Of a stretch of DNA of 64,000 nucleotides, positions 17,733-26,987 are shown one piece after another. The first letter of the stretch is position 1. Each line of letters starts with the position of its first letter. Position numbers and translations under genes: made by a program. Origin of the DNA: Balneolaceae bacterium UBA7797 (GTDB lineage: Bacteria; Bacteroidota; Rhodothermia; Balneolales; Balneolaceae); the NCBI GenBank assembly GCA_002480645.1, contig DLCN01000019.1:1-64000 (forward strand), read 5' to 3'. The notes beneath the pieces were generated by a model. The model searched no databases. It was given only the letters and a program-made list of their open reading frames with translations, and had not been told where the DNA came from.

Positions 17733-18452
17733 GTGGCGAATAAGTATAAACGAATTCTGTTAAAACTAAGTGGAGAGGCTCTGCTCGGCGCGCAGGGACA
17801 TGGAATCGACGGAGATATTCTAACGCGCTATGCTGAAGAGATCAAAGCCGTTCAAAGAGAGGGAGTTGAAGTCTCGATCGTTATTGGCGGAGGAAATATC
17901 TTTCGCGGGGTGAAGGGAGCCACTGAAGGAATGGATCGCGTTCAGGGCGATTATATGGGAATGCTTGCTACCATGATCAATGCCATGGCCTTGCAGGATG
18001 CTCTGGAACGACAAGAAGTGAAGACCCGGCTACTTAGCGCCATTCGTATGGAAGCCATCGCAGAACCATTTATCCGCCGACGTGCAGTGCGTCACCTCGA
18101 AAAAGGTCGTGTAGTGATCTTCGGAGCCGGCACAGGAAATCCGTACTTCACCACAGATACGGCCGGTGCATTACGCGCTATCGAGGTGGAAGCTGATGTG
18201 ATCCTAAAAGGAACCCGTGTTGATGGCATTTATGATGATGATCCTGAAAAGAACCCAGAGGCTAAAAAATTCGATGTGATCACCGGTGATGAAGTGCTTA
18301 AACGCAGACTTTCTGTGATGGATCTTACCGCTTTTACGCTATGTCGTGAAAATGAGACCCCTATCATTGTTTTTGATATGAACGCATCCGGATCTCTGAA
18401 AAAGATCGTTTGTGATGGTGAGGACCTGGGTACTACCGTAGTTTGGGATTAA
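17733..18452 (+). CDS. pyrH: UMP kinase
   Basis: The 239-residue amino-acid-kinase-fold enzyme makes UDP from UMP for pyrimidine nucleotide synthesis. Visible features are RILLKLSGEALLG at the start, VIGGGNIFRG, GNPYFTTDTAGALRA and the KGTRVDGIYDDDPEKNP segment. The GTG start gives the standard N-terminus. In many bacteria pyrH is followed directly by frr; here frr lies 2.7 kb further on, beyond two opposing genes. A terminator follows pyrH. Confidence 0.97.
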   Translation: MANKYKRILLKLSGEALLGAQGHGIDGDILTRYAEEIKAVQREGVEVSIVIGGGNIFRGVKGATEGMDRVQGDYMGMLATMINAMALQDALERQEVKTRLLSAIRMEAIAEPFIRRRAVRHLEKGRVVIFGAGTGNPYFTTDTAGALRAIEVEADVILKGTRVDGIYDDDPEKNPEAKKFDVITGDEVLKRRLSVMDLTAFTLCRENETPIIVFDMNASGSLKKIVCDGEDLGTTVVWD

Positions 18453-18489
18453 TTAACAAAACCTTTTTGAAATTTGATGTTCTAAAAAG

Positions 18490-18522
18490 AAGGTTTCGAT
18501 ACATTGTGTCGGAACCTTTTTT
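18490..18522 (+). terminator. Intrinsic terminator after pyrH
   Basis: AAGGTTTCGA (18490-18499) pairs with TCGGAACCTT (18509-18518), with one T-G pair, a 9-nt loop and a run of six T. It confirms that pyrH is not co-transcribed with frr. Confidence 0.88.
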
Positions 18523-18599
18523 AGTATCAGGGTGGTGCCGGATATTACCATCTTCCCAAATAAAGTAGTGGCATTTTCCAGCTTAGTCACAAACGCCTA

Positions 18600-19616
18600 T
18601 CAGTGTGCATGCATCAGGGACTGCAAATTAAACTTGAGTTTCCCCTGACCTTTATTGAATGATTCATTCACAGTACCGGAGTAACATCCGATGATCCATG
18701 GATAAGAATCCGTTACATAATATCCATAAACTCCATTGACCGTCATACCATTACACTCATCCAGATCACCATTTCCGGTAAATTCATAATCATCAATATA
18801 TAACCCGTCATACGTTCCACCGGGATCTGTAGCATCACGCCCCGGTCGCTCTCCCGACTTGAGTGTATAACCGGAAATTGCTTTTCTTACTTCATTGGTT
18901 TCGGGGTCAAGAAAATAACTGCCAAAGATAGGAAAGCCATCTGCCGCAAATCCGATCACCGGAGATCCATTTACCCCGGGTTCATCATCGAACATTGCAA
19001 GAGGATTCCCATGGTAGTGATACGTTCCATCCGGTTGGGTATGGGCATTATGAGCATCCGCTCCAAACTTTGAATCTGTGCCCAATGGATCAACCAGCCA
19101 ATTGTCGTCGGTAGAACAACCAATCGGTGTATTCCCGTCAGCATCTGCCTGAGGGTCATTAGGGCGGTAACAACCGGCAGATAACATATCTACCACTACG
19201 CCATTCAACATAAGGGCATCGTAATACATTTGGGATAATGCAGTAGGAGAAGCCGCTTTTTCCGGAGTTCTTGAAATAGTAAACACACGGGTATTCGCAC
19301 TTACCTGTGTTGCAAAATGTGCTGTTGCGTCATTAAAATCATGATTCGGGATCCCATTCACTGAAAGTGCGCACTCCGTTTGAGTCTGAATAACAGTGAC
19401 CAGTCCCTCAAACTCAGCATCCCGTTGTATGTCCTTTACATTGGAATAATACTGTTCCACATAATCACTACAATCATTGCTGGTATTGGTGAATACTTTG
19501 TTGGAGATGTCCAAACCGTTATCGGTATTATTATCAGCTCCACCATCAGAAAGACAGCCCGTAAAAAGAACAGACAACACAAGAAAAGAATAAACAAGAG
19601 GTAGAGTAGACTTCAT
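18600..19616 (-). CDS. YHYH-domain lipoprotein
   Basis: The 338-residue protein has a lipoprotein signal ending at Cys21 (LFTGC) followed by an Asp/Asn-rich linker. The body contains the YHYH motif (DGTYHYHGNPLAMF) with DAHNAHTQPDG before it and SPVIGFAADGFPIFG after it, the core of the YHYH family found in marine and environmental bacteria. The histidines suggest metal binding, but no biochemical function is established that I know of. It ends in DAHNAH-independent MHAH-type residues (SLMHAH). It is a monocistronic gene between pyrH and a kinase-like gene. Confidence 0.82.
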   Translation of the reverse strand: MKSTLPLVYSFLVLSVLFTGCLSDGGADNNTDNGLDISNKVFTNTSNDCSDYVEQYYSNVKDIQRDAEFEGLVTVIQTQTECALSVNGIPNHDFNDATAHFATQVSANTRVFTISRTPEKAASPTALSQMYYDALMLNGVVVDMLSAGCYRPNDPQADADGNTPIGCSTDDNWLVDPLGTDSKFGADAHNAHTQPDGTYHYHGNPLAMFDDEPGVNGSPVIGFAADGFPIFGSYFLDPETNEVRKAISGYTLKSGERPGRDATDPGGTYDGLYIDDYEFTGNGDLDECNGMTVNGVYGYYVTDSYPWIIGCYSGTVNESFNKGQGKLKFNLQSLMHAH

Positions 19617-19707
19617 TTCATGATGTTTTTGAGGTTGCGGGGGATTTCAATATAACACTCAGAAAGTGGACTTCTAAACCGATAACCGGGCTAAGCACTC
19701 CACCTAT

Positions 19708-20973
19708 TTACAGAGTAATTATATTATTTGAAGCACTTCCCTTAACCGAAAGCTCTTTTTCAAAAATCAGCGTGATCAGCATACCCTCTTTTTCCTCTAT
19801 TGTAAATGTACCATGCAACTGATCGGCGGTCGTTTCCATTAATTGATACCCCAATCTGTTTCTCTGCTTATCACTTAAAAACTCAGCGCTCCACGGGCAA
19901 TTATCTTTCACGTTGATGTGGATATTTCGACCCATTTGTTTAGCGGAAATAACACATAAACTCTCACCGCTTCCTGTTCGGTATTTAAACACATTCGAGA
20001 TCGCTTCATTTAGAAAGAGTGCACAGGAAACAGCCTGATTTATGTTCAACGAAGTCTCCTCAATTTCATAATCGAAGAAAACCTTACCCCTTCCTTTAAA
20101 ATAGTCGGACACGATATCAGCCAGTGGTTTGATATATTGATCGAACCGTACCTCATTCAGGTTTTGAGATTTATACAACTGTTCATGGATCAAAGCGATG
20201 GATTTTACCCGGTTTACACTTTCATTAAGTGTGCTCCTCACTTCTTGGTGGTCGGTCTCAAAGGCTTGTAACTGCATGAGTGCCGATATGATCGCCATAT
20301 TATTCTTAACCCGATGATGGATCTCTGAGATCAGGATCGACTTCTCACGAATGGCATTTTCAAGCAATTCCTCCCGTTCAATCCGCTCAGAAATATCCTC
20401 AGCAATAACCTGAATAGCCGGCTCACCATCCATTTCGAAGGGCGTAACATGTAAACAAACAGGAACCTCATTTCCCTTTCTGGTTAGAAAAATGATCTCC
20501 ACCGTTTTCGATACTTTTTCACCTCTCATCATTTTCTCTACCCTTAGCCGGGTAGATTCCAGAAAATCCGGATGCACAATTTCTTCGATATTGATCCCAA
20601 TTATATCTTCCGGTGCTTCTACTTCCAGCATGCTAACCCCGGCAGTGTTTATAAATTTCAAAACACCATGTTGATGAATTCCGATACTAAATGGAGCTGT
20701 ATCGAGTAAAAGACGAAGACGTTGTTCGTCTGCGATCGCCTTTTCTGTAGTCTTTTTCAGATTTTGCTGCCCGGCTACCATCAACAGATAGATCATAGCG
20801 GCAGATAAAATTACAAACGAAAGTCCTTTAATAGTCTGAAATTTTGACAACACTTCCACATCTGAGGTAAATGAAGCAAGAATAGCATCAGAATAAAAGA
20901 TCCACACACTCGCTACCGTAGCATAAATTGCAGCTGTAACTAAGGGACTACCTATGACTCTAAAATTCTTCAA
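19708..20973 (-). CDS. Membrane PAS histidine kinase (HisKA_2 type) with degenerate G1 box
   Basis: The 421-residue protein has two N-terminal transmembrane helices (about 10-34 and 49-68) and a PAS domain (about 83-200, with GVLKFINTAG). A HisKA_2 segment EIHHRVKNNMAIISALMQ (217-234) carries the phosphoacceptor histidine, and an ATPase domain follows with LNEAISNVFKY (N-box, Asn322). The G1 box that normally reads DNGxG is DNCPW here (357-361), although RLGYQLMETTADQLHG still resembles the G2 region. It may therefore bind ATP weakly or act as a partner subunit. There is no adjacent response regulator. Confidence 0.83.
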   Translation of the reverse strand: MKNFRVIGSPLVTAAIYATVASVWIFYSDAILASFTSDVEVLSKFQTIKGLSFVILSAAMIYLLMVAGQQNLKKTTEKAIADEQRLRLLLDTAPFSIGIHQHGVLKFINTAGVSMLEVEAPEDIIGINIEEIVHPDFLESTRLRVEKMMRGEKVSKTVEIIFLTRKGNEVPVCLHVTPFEMDGEPAIQVIAEDISERIEREELLENAIREKSILISEIHHRVKNNMAIISALMQLQAFETDHQEVRSTLNESVNRVKSIALIHEQLYKSQNLNEVRFDQYIKPLADIVSDYFKGRGKVFFDYEIEETSLNINQAVSCALFLNEAISNVFKYRTGSGESLCVISAKQMGRNIHINVKDNCPWSAEFLSDKQRNRLGYQLMETTADQLHGTFTIEEKEGMLITLIFEKELSVKGSASNNIITL

Positions 20974-21201
20974 ATATTAACCTCTTCAGAGCATGTCCTT
21001 CGCCATACCCCCGATTGATAAAACTTATTAAGACAAACCAACTTATAGTGAAACGACCTGAATTTTAACAGTACTACTAAACTATGAAGATTACAAGGAG
21101 TTTAGCTTGATGAAAGATTAAGATTTATTCACCACTTTTAGTAACTTCACCTCATTAGAACACAGGCTGATTTTAGCTTAATTAACTTAATTTAGAGTGC
21201 A

Positions 21202-21771
21202 ATGATAGCGGAAGAATTACAAGATATTATTGACGAAGCGGACTTAAAGATGGACGATGCCGTAACGTATCTGAAAAATGAGTTCTCTCACATCAGAACC
21301 GGAAAGGCAAATCCTGCACTTATCAGCGGGGTAAAAGTTGAATATTATGGTTCTCAGACCCCCCTGCAACAGTTAGCCAATATCACGGTTCCGGAGCCTC
21401 GTATGTTGATGGTTTCGCCATATGATAAATCGAGCCTGAACGATATAGAAAAGGCAATAATGGCGGCCGGTCTCGGACTAAATCCTATGAATGATGGCGA
21501 CTTTATCCGAATTCCTCTTCCTATCTTAACCGAAGAGCGAAGAAAAGAATTGGTTAAAGTAGCCAAAGATAAAGCGGAGCAGGCCCGGGTAAGCATCAGA
21601 AATTCCCGCCGCGACGCTAATGATCATATCAAAAAAGCAGTTGAAGAGCACTCATTACCTGAGGACTCTAAATTTGAGGCCGAAGACGAAGTGCAAACCA
21701 AGACCGACGGGCACACTGCAAAAGTCGATGAGATCCTCAGTCAGAAGGAACAGGAGATCATGACCGTTTAG
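21202..21771 (+). CDS. frr: Ribosome recycling factor
   Basis: The 189-residue protein splits post-termination ribosomes with EF-G. The three-helix-bundle segments are clear: LKNEFSHIRTGKANPALI, VEYYGSQTPLQQLANITVPEPRML, RIPLPILTEERRKELVKVAKDKAEQARVSIRN and the KFEAEDEVQ-containing tail. Size matches the usual 185 residues. It stands alone, with 228 bp upstream that hold no other gene, and smc begins 99 bp after its stop. Confidence 0.98.
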   Translation: MIAEELQDIIDEADLKMDDAVTYLKNEFSHIRTGKANPALISGVKVEYYGSQTPLQQLANITVPEPRMLMVSPYDKSSLNDIEKAIMAAGLGLNPMNDGDFIRIPLPILTEERRKELVKVAKDKAEQARVSIRNSRRDANDHIKKAVEEHSLPEDSKFEAEDEVQTKTDGHTAKVDEILSQKEQEIMTV

Positions 21772-21870
21772 CATCCGGTCCTGCAACACAGACTTTGAAC
21801 ATTAATGCAATGCACCACTTTCTACGTGGACAGTTCCGGGTCTGCATTTAAGATTTTGAATAGTTAACAC

Positions 21871-24800
21871 GTGTATATAAGCGAATTACAATTACAGGGC
21901 TTCAAGAGTTTTGCCCACAAAACCAAGGTATCATTCGATAGTGGGATCACCTCGATCGTTGGACCTAATGGTTGTGGCAAATCTAACATTGTTGATGCAT
22001 TACGATGGGTATTGGGGGAACAACGCCCTTCTCTGCTCCGGTCGTCTGCTATGAGTAATGTAATTTTTAACGGTACCGCCCAGAAAAAAGCTCTGGGTAT
22101 GGCCGAAGTTTCGCTCACCTTTGTTAACGATAAAGGAATTCTCCCCATCGAATACAGTGAGGTTACCATCACCCGGAGATTATACCGATCCGGTGATTCT
22201 GAATATCTCATTAATAATACTTCCTGCCGTCTTAAAGACATTATGGAACTGTTTATGGATACCGGAATGGGCTCGGATGCATATTCTGTGATCGAGCTGA
22301 AGATGGTTGAGGAGATCCTGAACGATAAGAATAATGACCGAAGAAGGCTTTTTGAAGAAGCTGCGGGAGTTACCCGGTACAAAGATCAACGCAAGAAGAC
22401 CCTGCGTAAACTCGACGAAACACGGAAAGATCTTCAGCGTGTTGATGACCTCCTCATAGAGTTGCGCAAGAAAGCTCGTTCACTTGAAATTCAGGCAGAA
22501 AAAGCTACCAAAGCCAAACGCTATCGGGATGAGCTGGAAACACTCGATAAAGCTTTGACCATCCATGATTTTAAAAAAATTCAGGATGAACTGGAGCCTC
22601 TGCAGGAGCGAATCACCAATGCCGAAAAAGAGAAAAAGGAAATAAACCAGAAAACGGATGAGCTGGAACAGGCTGATGAACAGGCTCGCCTTCAGCTTAC
22701 TGAAAAAGAACGTCAACAGGCAGAGGCCAACCGGAGAGTAAGTCAGCTTTATAATGCGATCCGGGAAGCCGATACCAACATCCGCATCACCAAAGAAAAG
22801 ATCCAGAACGAGAAAAAGGTGATCACCGAATATCAAAAAGATATTGAACAGGGTGAGATCGACCTGAAAGAACTCATGGATCTGTTAACCAACAGTCGTT
22901 CTAAGCTAGAATCTTTTGATGAAGACCTTCTTAAATCGGAGCAGATACTTCAGGATTCAAAGAAAAAATATTCCCAGATACAGCAGCAGTATAACCGTGA
23001 GCGCCACGAGATCTACGAACTGGAAGTGGAGCTGAGTACCGCAAATAACAATTTGAATAAACTTCAGACTCAGCGTATTAAGATCGAATCCCGTCTGGAA
23101 AACACAGAAGGTGATCTGCAACGGATCAATGAAGAGATCGTTGATTTGAATGATGAGATCGACAACCTGAATGGTGAGCAAAAGATTATTGAGGGAAAAC
23201 TGGAATTACTGGTTGATGAACGGGACGATCTGGAAAAAGAACTGGATGAGGCTCGTACCAAGCGGGAAGGTTTTGCTGAAAAGCAGAATGAGATAAAAGA
23301 TGAATTGAGGACGCTGAGAAGCAAAAAAGCCTCGGTCGAGAACGAGATCTCCCTGCTAAATGATCTGGCAAATTCTAACGAAGCATTCCCCGGCAGTGTC
23401 AAGTATTTGCTGGAAAACCATCGCTTCGATTTTAAAGGTATTACCACGGTTGCCGATATCCTTGATACGGATGAAAAACATGCCGTTGCTCTGGAATCAG
23501 TTTTGGGCAATTCGATGAATTATCTGGTGGTAAACACGCTGGATGAAGCCAAACGGGCCGCCGGTATCCTCCGGGAGAATAAAAAAGGTCGTGCTACTTT
23601 TATTCCATTGGATCAATTAGCGGCAACCTACGAGGTGTCGGACGGATCTCTTTTCGATCATGTAAAGACCAAACCACAGTATTCCGCTTTAAAACAATTA
23701 TTGCTTGGACAGGTTCTGGTATTTGAATCGGTTGAAGAAGCCTTTCAGACTCTGAAAGGAAAAGCCGGAACAGGAGTAACCTATCAGGGAGAAGTGATCA
23801 CCGGTTCGCGCTTTTATCAAAGTGGCAGTAAAAGCAAGAATACCGGGATCAGAGTGGGTTTAAAGGATAAGATCGAGCGTCTGGAAAAGGAAGAGGCACA
23901 GACGCTGAAAGAAATTGAAAAGCTGGAAGATTATCTCGAACAGATCATTGCTAAATATGAAAAACTCGACCTCCCGGCACTTAGCAGGTCACTGAAAGAA
24001 AAAGAGCAGGAAGTTCGCCGACACGAGCAACAACAACACAGTTTGAGCTCAAAAATTCAGGTATATCAAAAGAATATCACCGAGTTGGTAAACCGAAAAG
24101 ATTACCTGAAAAGCAGTGAGGGTTCTGCGCAGGAAGAACTGGAATCCATTCAGCCTAAACAACGCGAACTACAAGAGAAAATGCTGAAGCTGGATGAGCA
24201 GTTATCCGACAAAAAGAATCTGTTGCAGGAACTGGAAGAAGACCGGGCAATTGCCCAGGGTCGTTTTAACGATGCCCAGCTAAAACATCAGGATCTTAAA
24301 AATAAAGTGGATAATCACGAACGGGATGTTAAGCGAGCCGAAACCGGCATTCAGAGTGTGCAGTCCAGAATTGAGAACCGCAGTAAACTGAGCGAACAGT
24401 CGAAGCAGAATATTTCCACCTATACCGCAAAGATCGAAGCCCTTGAAGAAGAACTGTCGATCAATCAGGAGTTGAAGGTAGAAGCCGACGAAGAATTGGC
24501 TAAAACACAGGAAGCCGCGGCCAAAAAACGCGGAACCATCAATGAGATCGAAAAGAATCTGAAAGAGATCCGGCGCCAGCGGGAAGTGAATATGGAATTG
24601 GTCCACCATTTACAGATGGCCAAGGAAAAAATGGAAATGCAGATTCAGGGACTTTCAGATCATATCTGGGAGACCTATGGAATCCTGATGAAGCAGATCG
24701 AAGGTGCTGAAATGCCCGCGGATAAAACTCCGGATGAAGTAAAACAACGCATCGGCTGGTTACGGCAGAAGTTGAATTCCATCGGAGATGTAAACCCACT

Positions 24801-25398
24801 GGCGATCGAACAATACGAGGAGGAGAAAGAACGTCTCGATTTTTACGAAGGGCAGATCGAAGATCTTAATAATGCCGAAGAGCAGTTGCTTATTACTATT
24901 GATGAGATCAATTCCACAGCCACCGAGCGCTTCAACAAAACATTTGAACAGATCCGGACCAATTTCCAGAAAGTGTTTAAAACACTATTCTTTGAGGATG
25001 ATTACTGCGATCTGATCATTGAAAAAGATGTGGAAGACCCGCTTGAAGCCCGCATCGAGATCAAAGCTCAGCCCCGGGGAAAACGACCTTCGGGGATTTC
25101 ACAGCTATCCGGTGGGGAAAAGACACTTACTGCGATCGCCCTGCTCTTTGCGATCTACCTGGTTAAACCATCTCCATTCTGTGTACTGGATGAAGTTGAC
25201 GCCCCTTTAGATGACGCGAACATTGAACGCTTTGCAAAGATGATCAAGGAATTCAGCCATGATACGCAGTTCATCATCATTACGCACAACAAAAAGACCA
25301 TGAGCAAGGCTGAAATGATGTACGGCGTAACCATGCCTGAAACAGGGGTTAGTCGACTCGTAGGGGTTAAAATGGGCGATATTGAAGACGCTGCGTAG
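21871..25398 (+). CDS. smc: Chromosome segregation protein SMC
   Basis: The 1175-residue SMC ATPase compacts and organises the chromosome together with ScpA/ScpB. Walker A is GPNGCGKS at 31-38. Two long coiled coils flank a hinge at about 505-650 (AFPGSVKYLLENHRF to KKGRATFIPLDQ). The C-terminal head has the signature LSGGEK at 1079-1084 and Walker B CVLDEVDAPLDD near 1104-1115. The GTG start fits the conserved MYISELQLQGFKSFA N-terminus. Upstream, frr is on the same strand but 99 bp away. It is full length with no disruption. Confidence 0.98.
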   Translation: MYISELQLQGFKSFAHKTKVSFDSGITSIVGPNGCGKSNIVDALRWVLGEQRPSLLRSSAMSNVIFNGTAQKKALGMAEVSLTFVNDKGILPIEYSEVTITRRLYRSGDSEYLINNTSCRLKDIMELFMDTGMGSDAYSVIELKMVEEILNDKNNDRRRLFEEAAGVTRYKDQRKKTLRKLDETRKDLQRVDDLLIELRKKARSLEIQAEKATKAKRYRDELETLDKALTIHDFKKIQDELEPLQERITNAEKEKKEINQKTDELEQADEQARLQLTEKERQQAEANRRVSQLYNAIREADTNIRITKEKIQNEKKVITEYQKDIEQGEIDLKELMDLLTNSRSKLESFDEDLLKSEQILQDSKKKYSQIQQQYNRERHEIYELEVELSTANNNLNKLQTQRIKIESRLENTEGDLQRINEEIVDLNDEIDNLNGEQKIIEGKLELLVDERDDLEKELDEARTKREGFAEKQNEIKDELRTLRSKKASVENEISLLNDLANSNEAFPGSVKYLLENHRFDFKGITTVADILDTDEKHAVALESVLGNSMNYLVVNTLDEAKRAAGILRENKKGRATFIPLDQLAATYEVSDGSLFDHVKTKPQYSALKQLLLGQVLVFESVEEAFQTLKGKAGTGVTYQGEVITGSRFYQSGSKSKNTGIRVGLKDKIERLEKEEAQTLKEIEKLEDYLEQIIAKYEKLDLPALSRSLKEKEQEVRRHEQQQHSLSSKIQVYQKNITELVNRKDYLKSSEGSAQEELESIQPKQRELQEKMLKLDEQLSDKKNLLQELEEDRAIAQGRFNDAQLKHQDLKNKVDNHERDVKRAETGIQSVQSRIENRSKLSEQSKQNISTYTAKIEALEEELSINQELKVEADEELAKTQEAAAKKRGTINEIEKNLKEIRRQREVNMELVHHLQMAKEKMEMQIQGLSDHIWETYGILMKQIEGAEMPADKTPDEVKQRIGWLRQKLNSIGDVNPLAIEQYEEEKERLDFYEGQIEDLNNAEEQLLITIDEINSTATERFNKTFEQIRTNFQKVFKTLFFEDDYCDLIIEKDVEDPLEARIEIKAQPRGKRPSGISQLSGGEKTLTAIALLFAIYLVKPSPFCVLDEVDAPLDDANIERFAKMIKEFSHDTQFIIITHNKKTMSKAEMMYGVTMPETGVSRLVGVKMGDIEDAA

Positions 25399-25618
25399 TC
25401 GCCTGCAGTGCTATTGAGATTAAATTTTCCTGTCTGAATGTGGATTTTAGAATGTTTTATACCTTCAATTCATCCCTTCATTTTGTATAGCTGATTTCTG
25501 CTCGTACAATAGAATGCTCAGTTCATTTCTAAATTATTCGACAAATATACACCAAATGACCGATGCGTAATTAACAGGTTTTTTCCAGATTAAGTGAAAT
25601 TCAATTACCTGAACCACT

Positions 25619-26368
25619 ATGGAAAAAACTACTACATACGATTACCCTACCCGGATCTTTCACTGGCTTTTTGCCTTATTATTTTTTGTCGCCTTTGCTA
25701 TTGCCAAGCTATTAGATGACGACAGTCCATTATTTAGCTATCATATGATGGCCGGACTATCTCTCCTTTTTGTTCTTGTACTCAGAATAATTTGGGGCAT
25801 CATCGGCACTACATATGCCCGATTTAACTCATTTAAGCTTAACCCAAAAGAATTGATCCTCTATGGCAAACAGCTCCTTATTGGTAAAACAAAGAGATAT
25901 CTGAGTCATAATCCGGCTTCCAGTTATGCTGCTCTATTAATGTTTGCCCTTACCATTGGCTTAGGAATTACAGGGGTCAACATGGCGCTGGGTTATGAAT
26001 CTGAGTTCTTTGAGGAAGCCCATGAGATCATGGCCAATTTATTTCTACTTACAGTTGTAGCTCATGTTGTTGGTATCATATATCACCATTTTAGCCACAA
26101 AGACTCCTTATGGTCGAGTATGTTAGATGGTAAAAAGAGATCGATTTCCGGCGAGTCAGGGATAACATCCAACCGTCCTTTCATTGCAATCATCTTCCTA
26201 ATACTGAGTTTCTCGTGGATGGGATATATATATTCAAATTATGATCAAACTACACAAACACTTGCACTGTTTGGCAATCAGCTACAGTTAGGTGAAAATG
26301 AAGATGGTGAACATGAGGGAGCTTCTTATCTTGAGCAAAGAAGGCATGAAGACGATGATGATGACTAA
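25619..26368 (+). CDS. Cytochrome b561-family membrane protein
   Basis: The 249-residue integral membrane protein has four core helices plus a fifth near the C-terminus (about 185-208). Candidate heme ligands are His15 (TRIFHWLFAL), His42 (SYHMMAGL), His135 (EEAHEIMAN) and His149 (VVAHVVGIIYHH), the pattern of bacterial cytochrome b561 and hydrogenase cytochrome b subunits. It probably passes electrons between quinol and an external donor or acceptor. The tail is acidic and ends HEDDDDD. A membrane-bound LuxR-type regulator begins 6 bp after its stop, so the two are an operon. No soluble redox partner is nearby. Confidence 0.82.
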   Translation: MEKTTTYDYPTRIFHWLFALLFFVAFAIAKLLDDDSPLFSYHMMAGLSLLFVLVLRIIWGIIGTTYARFNSFKLNPKELILYGKQLLIGKTKRYLSHNPASSYAALLMFALTIGLGITGVNMALGYESEFFEEAHEIMANLFLLTVVAHVVGIIYHHFSHKDSLWSSMLDGKKRSISGESGITSNRPFIAIIFLILSFSWMGYIYSNYDQTTQTLALFGNQLQLGENEDGEHEGASYLEQRRHEDDDDD

Positions 26369-26374
26369 TTGAAT

Positions 26375-26884
26375 ATGAAAGTTAATGAACGAATAGCTAT
26401 TTCCCTGATCCTGATATCAATCACAGTTCTGACTTCCATTGATATTTATACTGATTATTTTGATGGAGTTGCCTGGTGGCATATTATCATTGAGGGTATT
26501 ATTGCTGTTTTTGCTCTTTCCGGTGTTTACTATCTGTTAAGGGGACAGATCAGATTAAAACGTACTCTGGAAAAAGAACAGGAATTTAGCGCAGAACTTA
26601 AGCATGAAGCCCTCAAATGGAAAAAGCTCTCAAGAAGCTATGTAGAAGGATTAAGCAAAGAGATTGATAAACAACTCACCGTTTGGGAACTTACAAAAGC
26701 AGAAAAGGATGTGGCTTTTTTATTACTGAAAGGTCTTAGCCTAAAGGAGATAGCCCATGTAAGAAGCACAAGTGTAAAAACCGTAAGAACACAGGCAAAC
26801 TCGATATATTCCAAATCCGGGCTGTCGGGACGATCCGAATTATCTGCTTTCTTTTTGGAAGACCTGTTACTCCCAAATAAATAA
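26375..26884 (+). CDS. Membrane-anchored LuxR-type HTH protein
   Basis: The protein of about 169 residues has two N-terminal transmembrane helices (ISLILISITVLTSIDIY and HIIIEGIIAVFALSGVYYLL), a short coiled coil, and a GerE/LuxR helix-turn-helix at the C-terminus (LTKAEKDVAFLLLKGLSLKEIA, then VKTVRTQANSIYSKSG). I chose ATG 26375; a TTG six bases upstream touches the cytochrome stop codon and is less likely. Direct fusion of a DNA-binding domain to a membrane anchor, coupled to a cytochrome gene, suggests a redox- or membrane-state-sensing regulator acting from the membrane. There is no receiver domain. Confidence 0.82.
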   Translation: MKVNERIAISLILISITVLTSIDIYTDYFDGVAWWHIIIEGIIAVFALSGVYYLLRGQIRLKRTLEKEQEFSAELKHEALKWKKLSRSYVEGLSKEIDKQLTVWELTKAEKDVAFLLLKGLSLKEIAHVRSTSVKTVRTQANSIYSKSGLSGRSELSAFFLEDLLLPNK

Positions 26885-26987
26885 ATCAGGTAAGATTATC
26901 TGGTGAATTCATCAAATCTATCTGATGTTAGAACGCTACCTTCTTATATTTGTTCAACCATTAATCTTCCAAACGAATTAACTACTC

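Noticed and set aside
23070..23510. Long reverse-strand ORF inside smc
   Set aside because: It is antisense to the coiled coil and has the Ser/Phe-rich composition of a frame shadow.
26340..26366. GATGAT repeat at the end of the cytochrome gene
   Set aside because: It simply encodes the acidic C-terminal tail; not a regulatory repeat.
26369..26374. TTG start for the LuxR-type protein
   Set aside because: It directly follows the cytochrome stop codon; the ATG at 26375 is more likely and changes only two residues.
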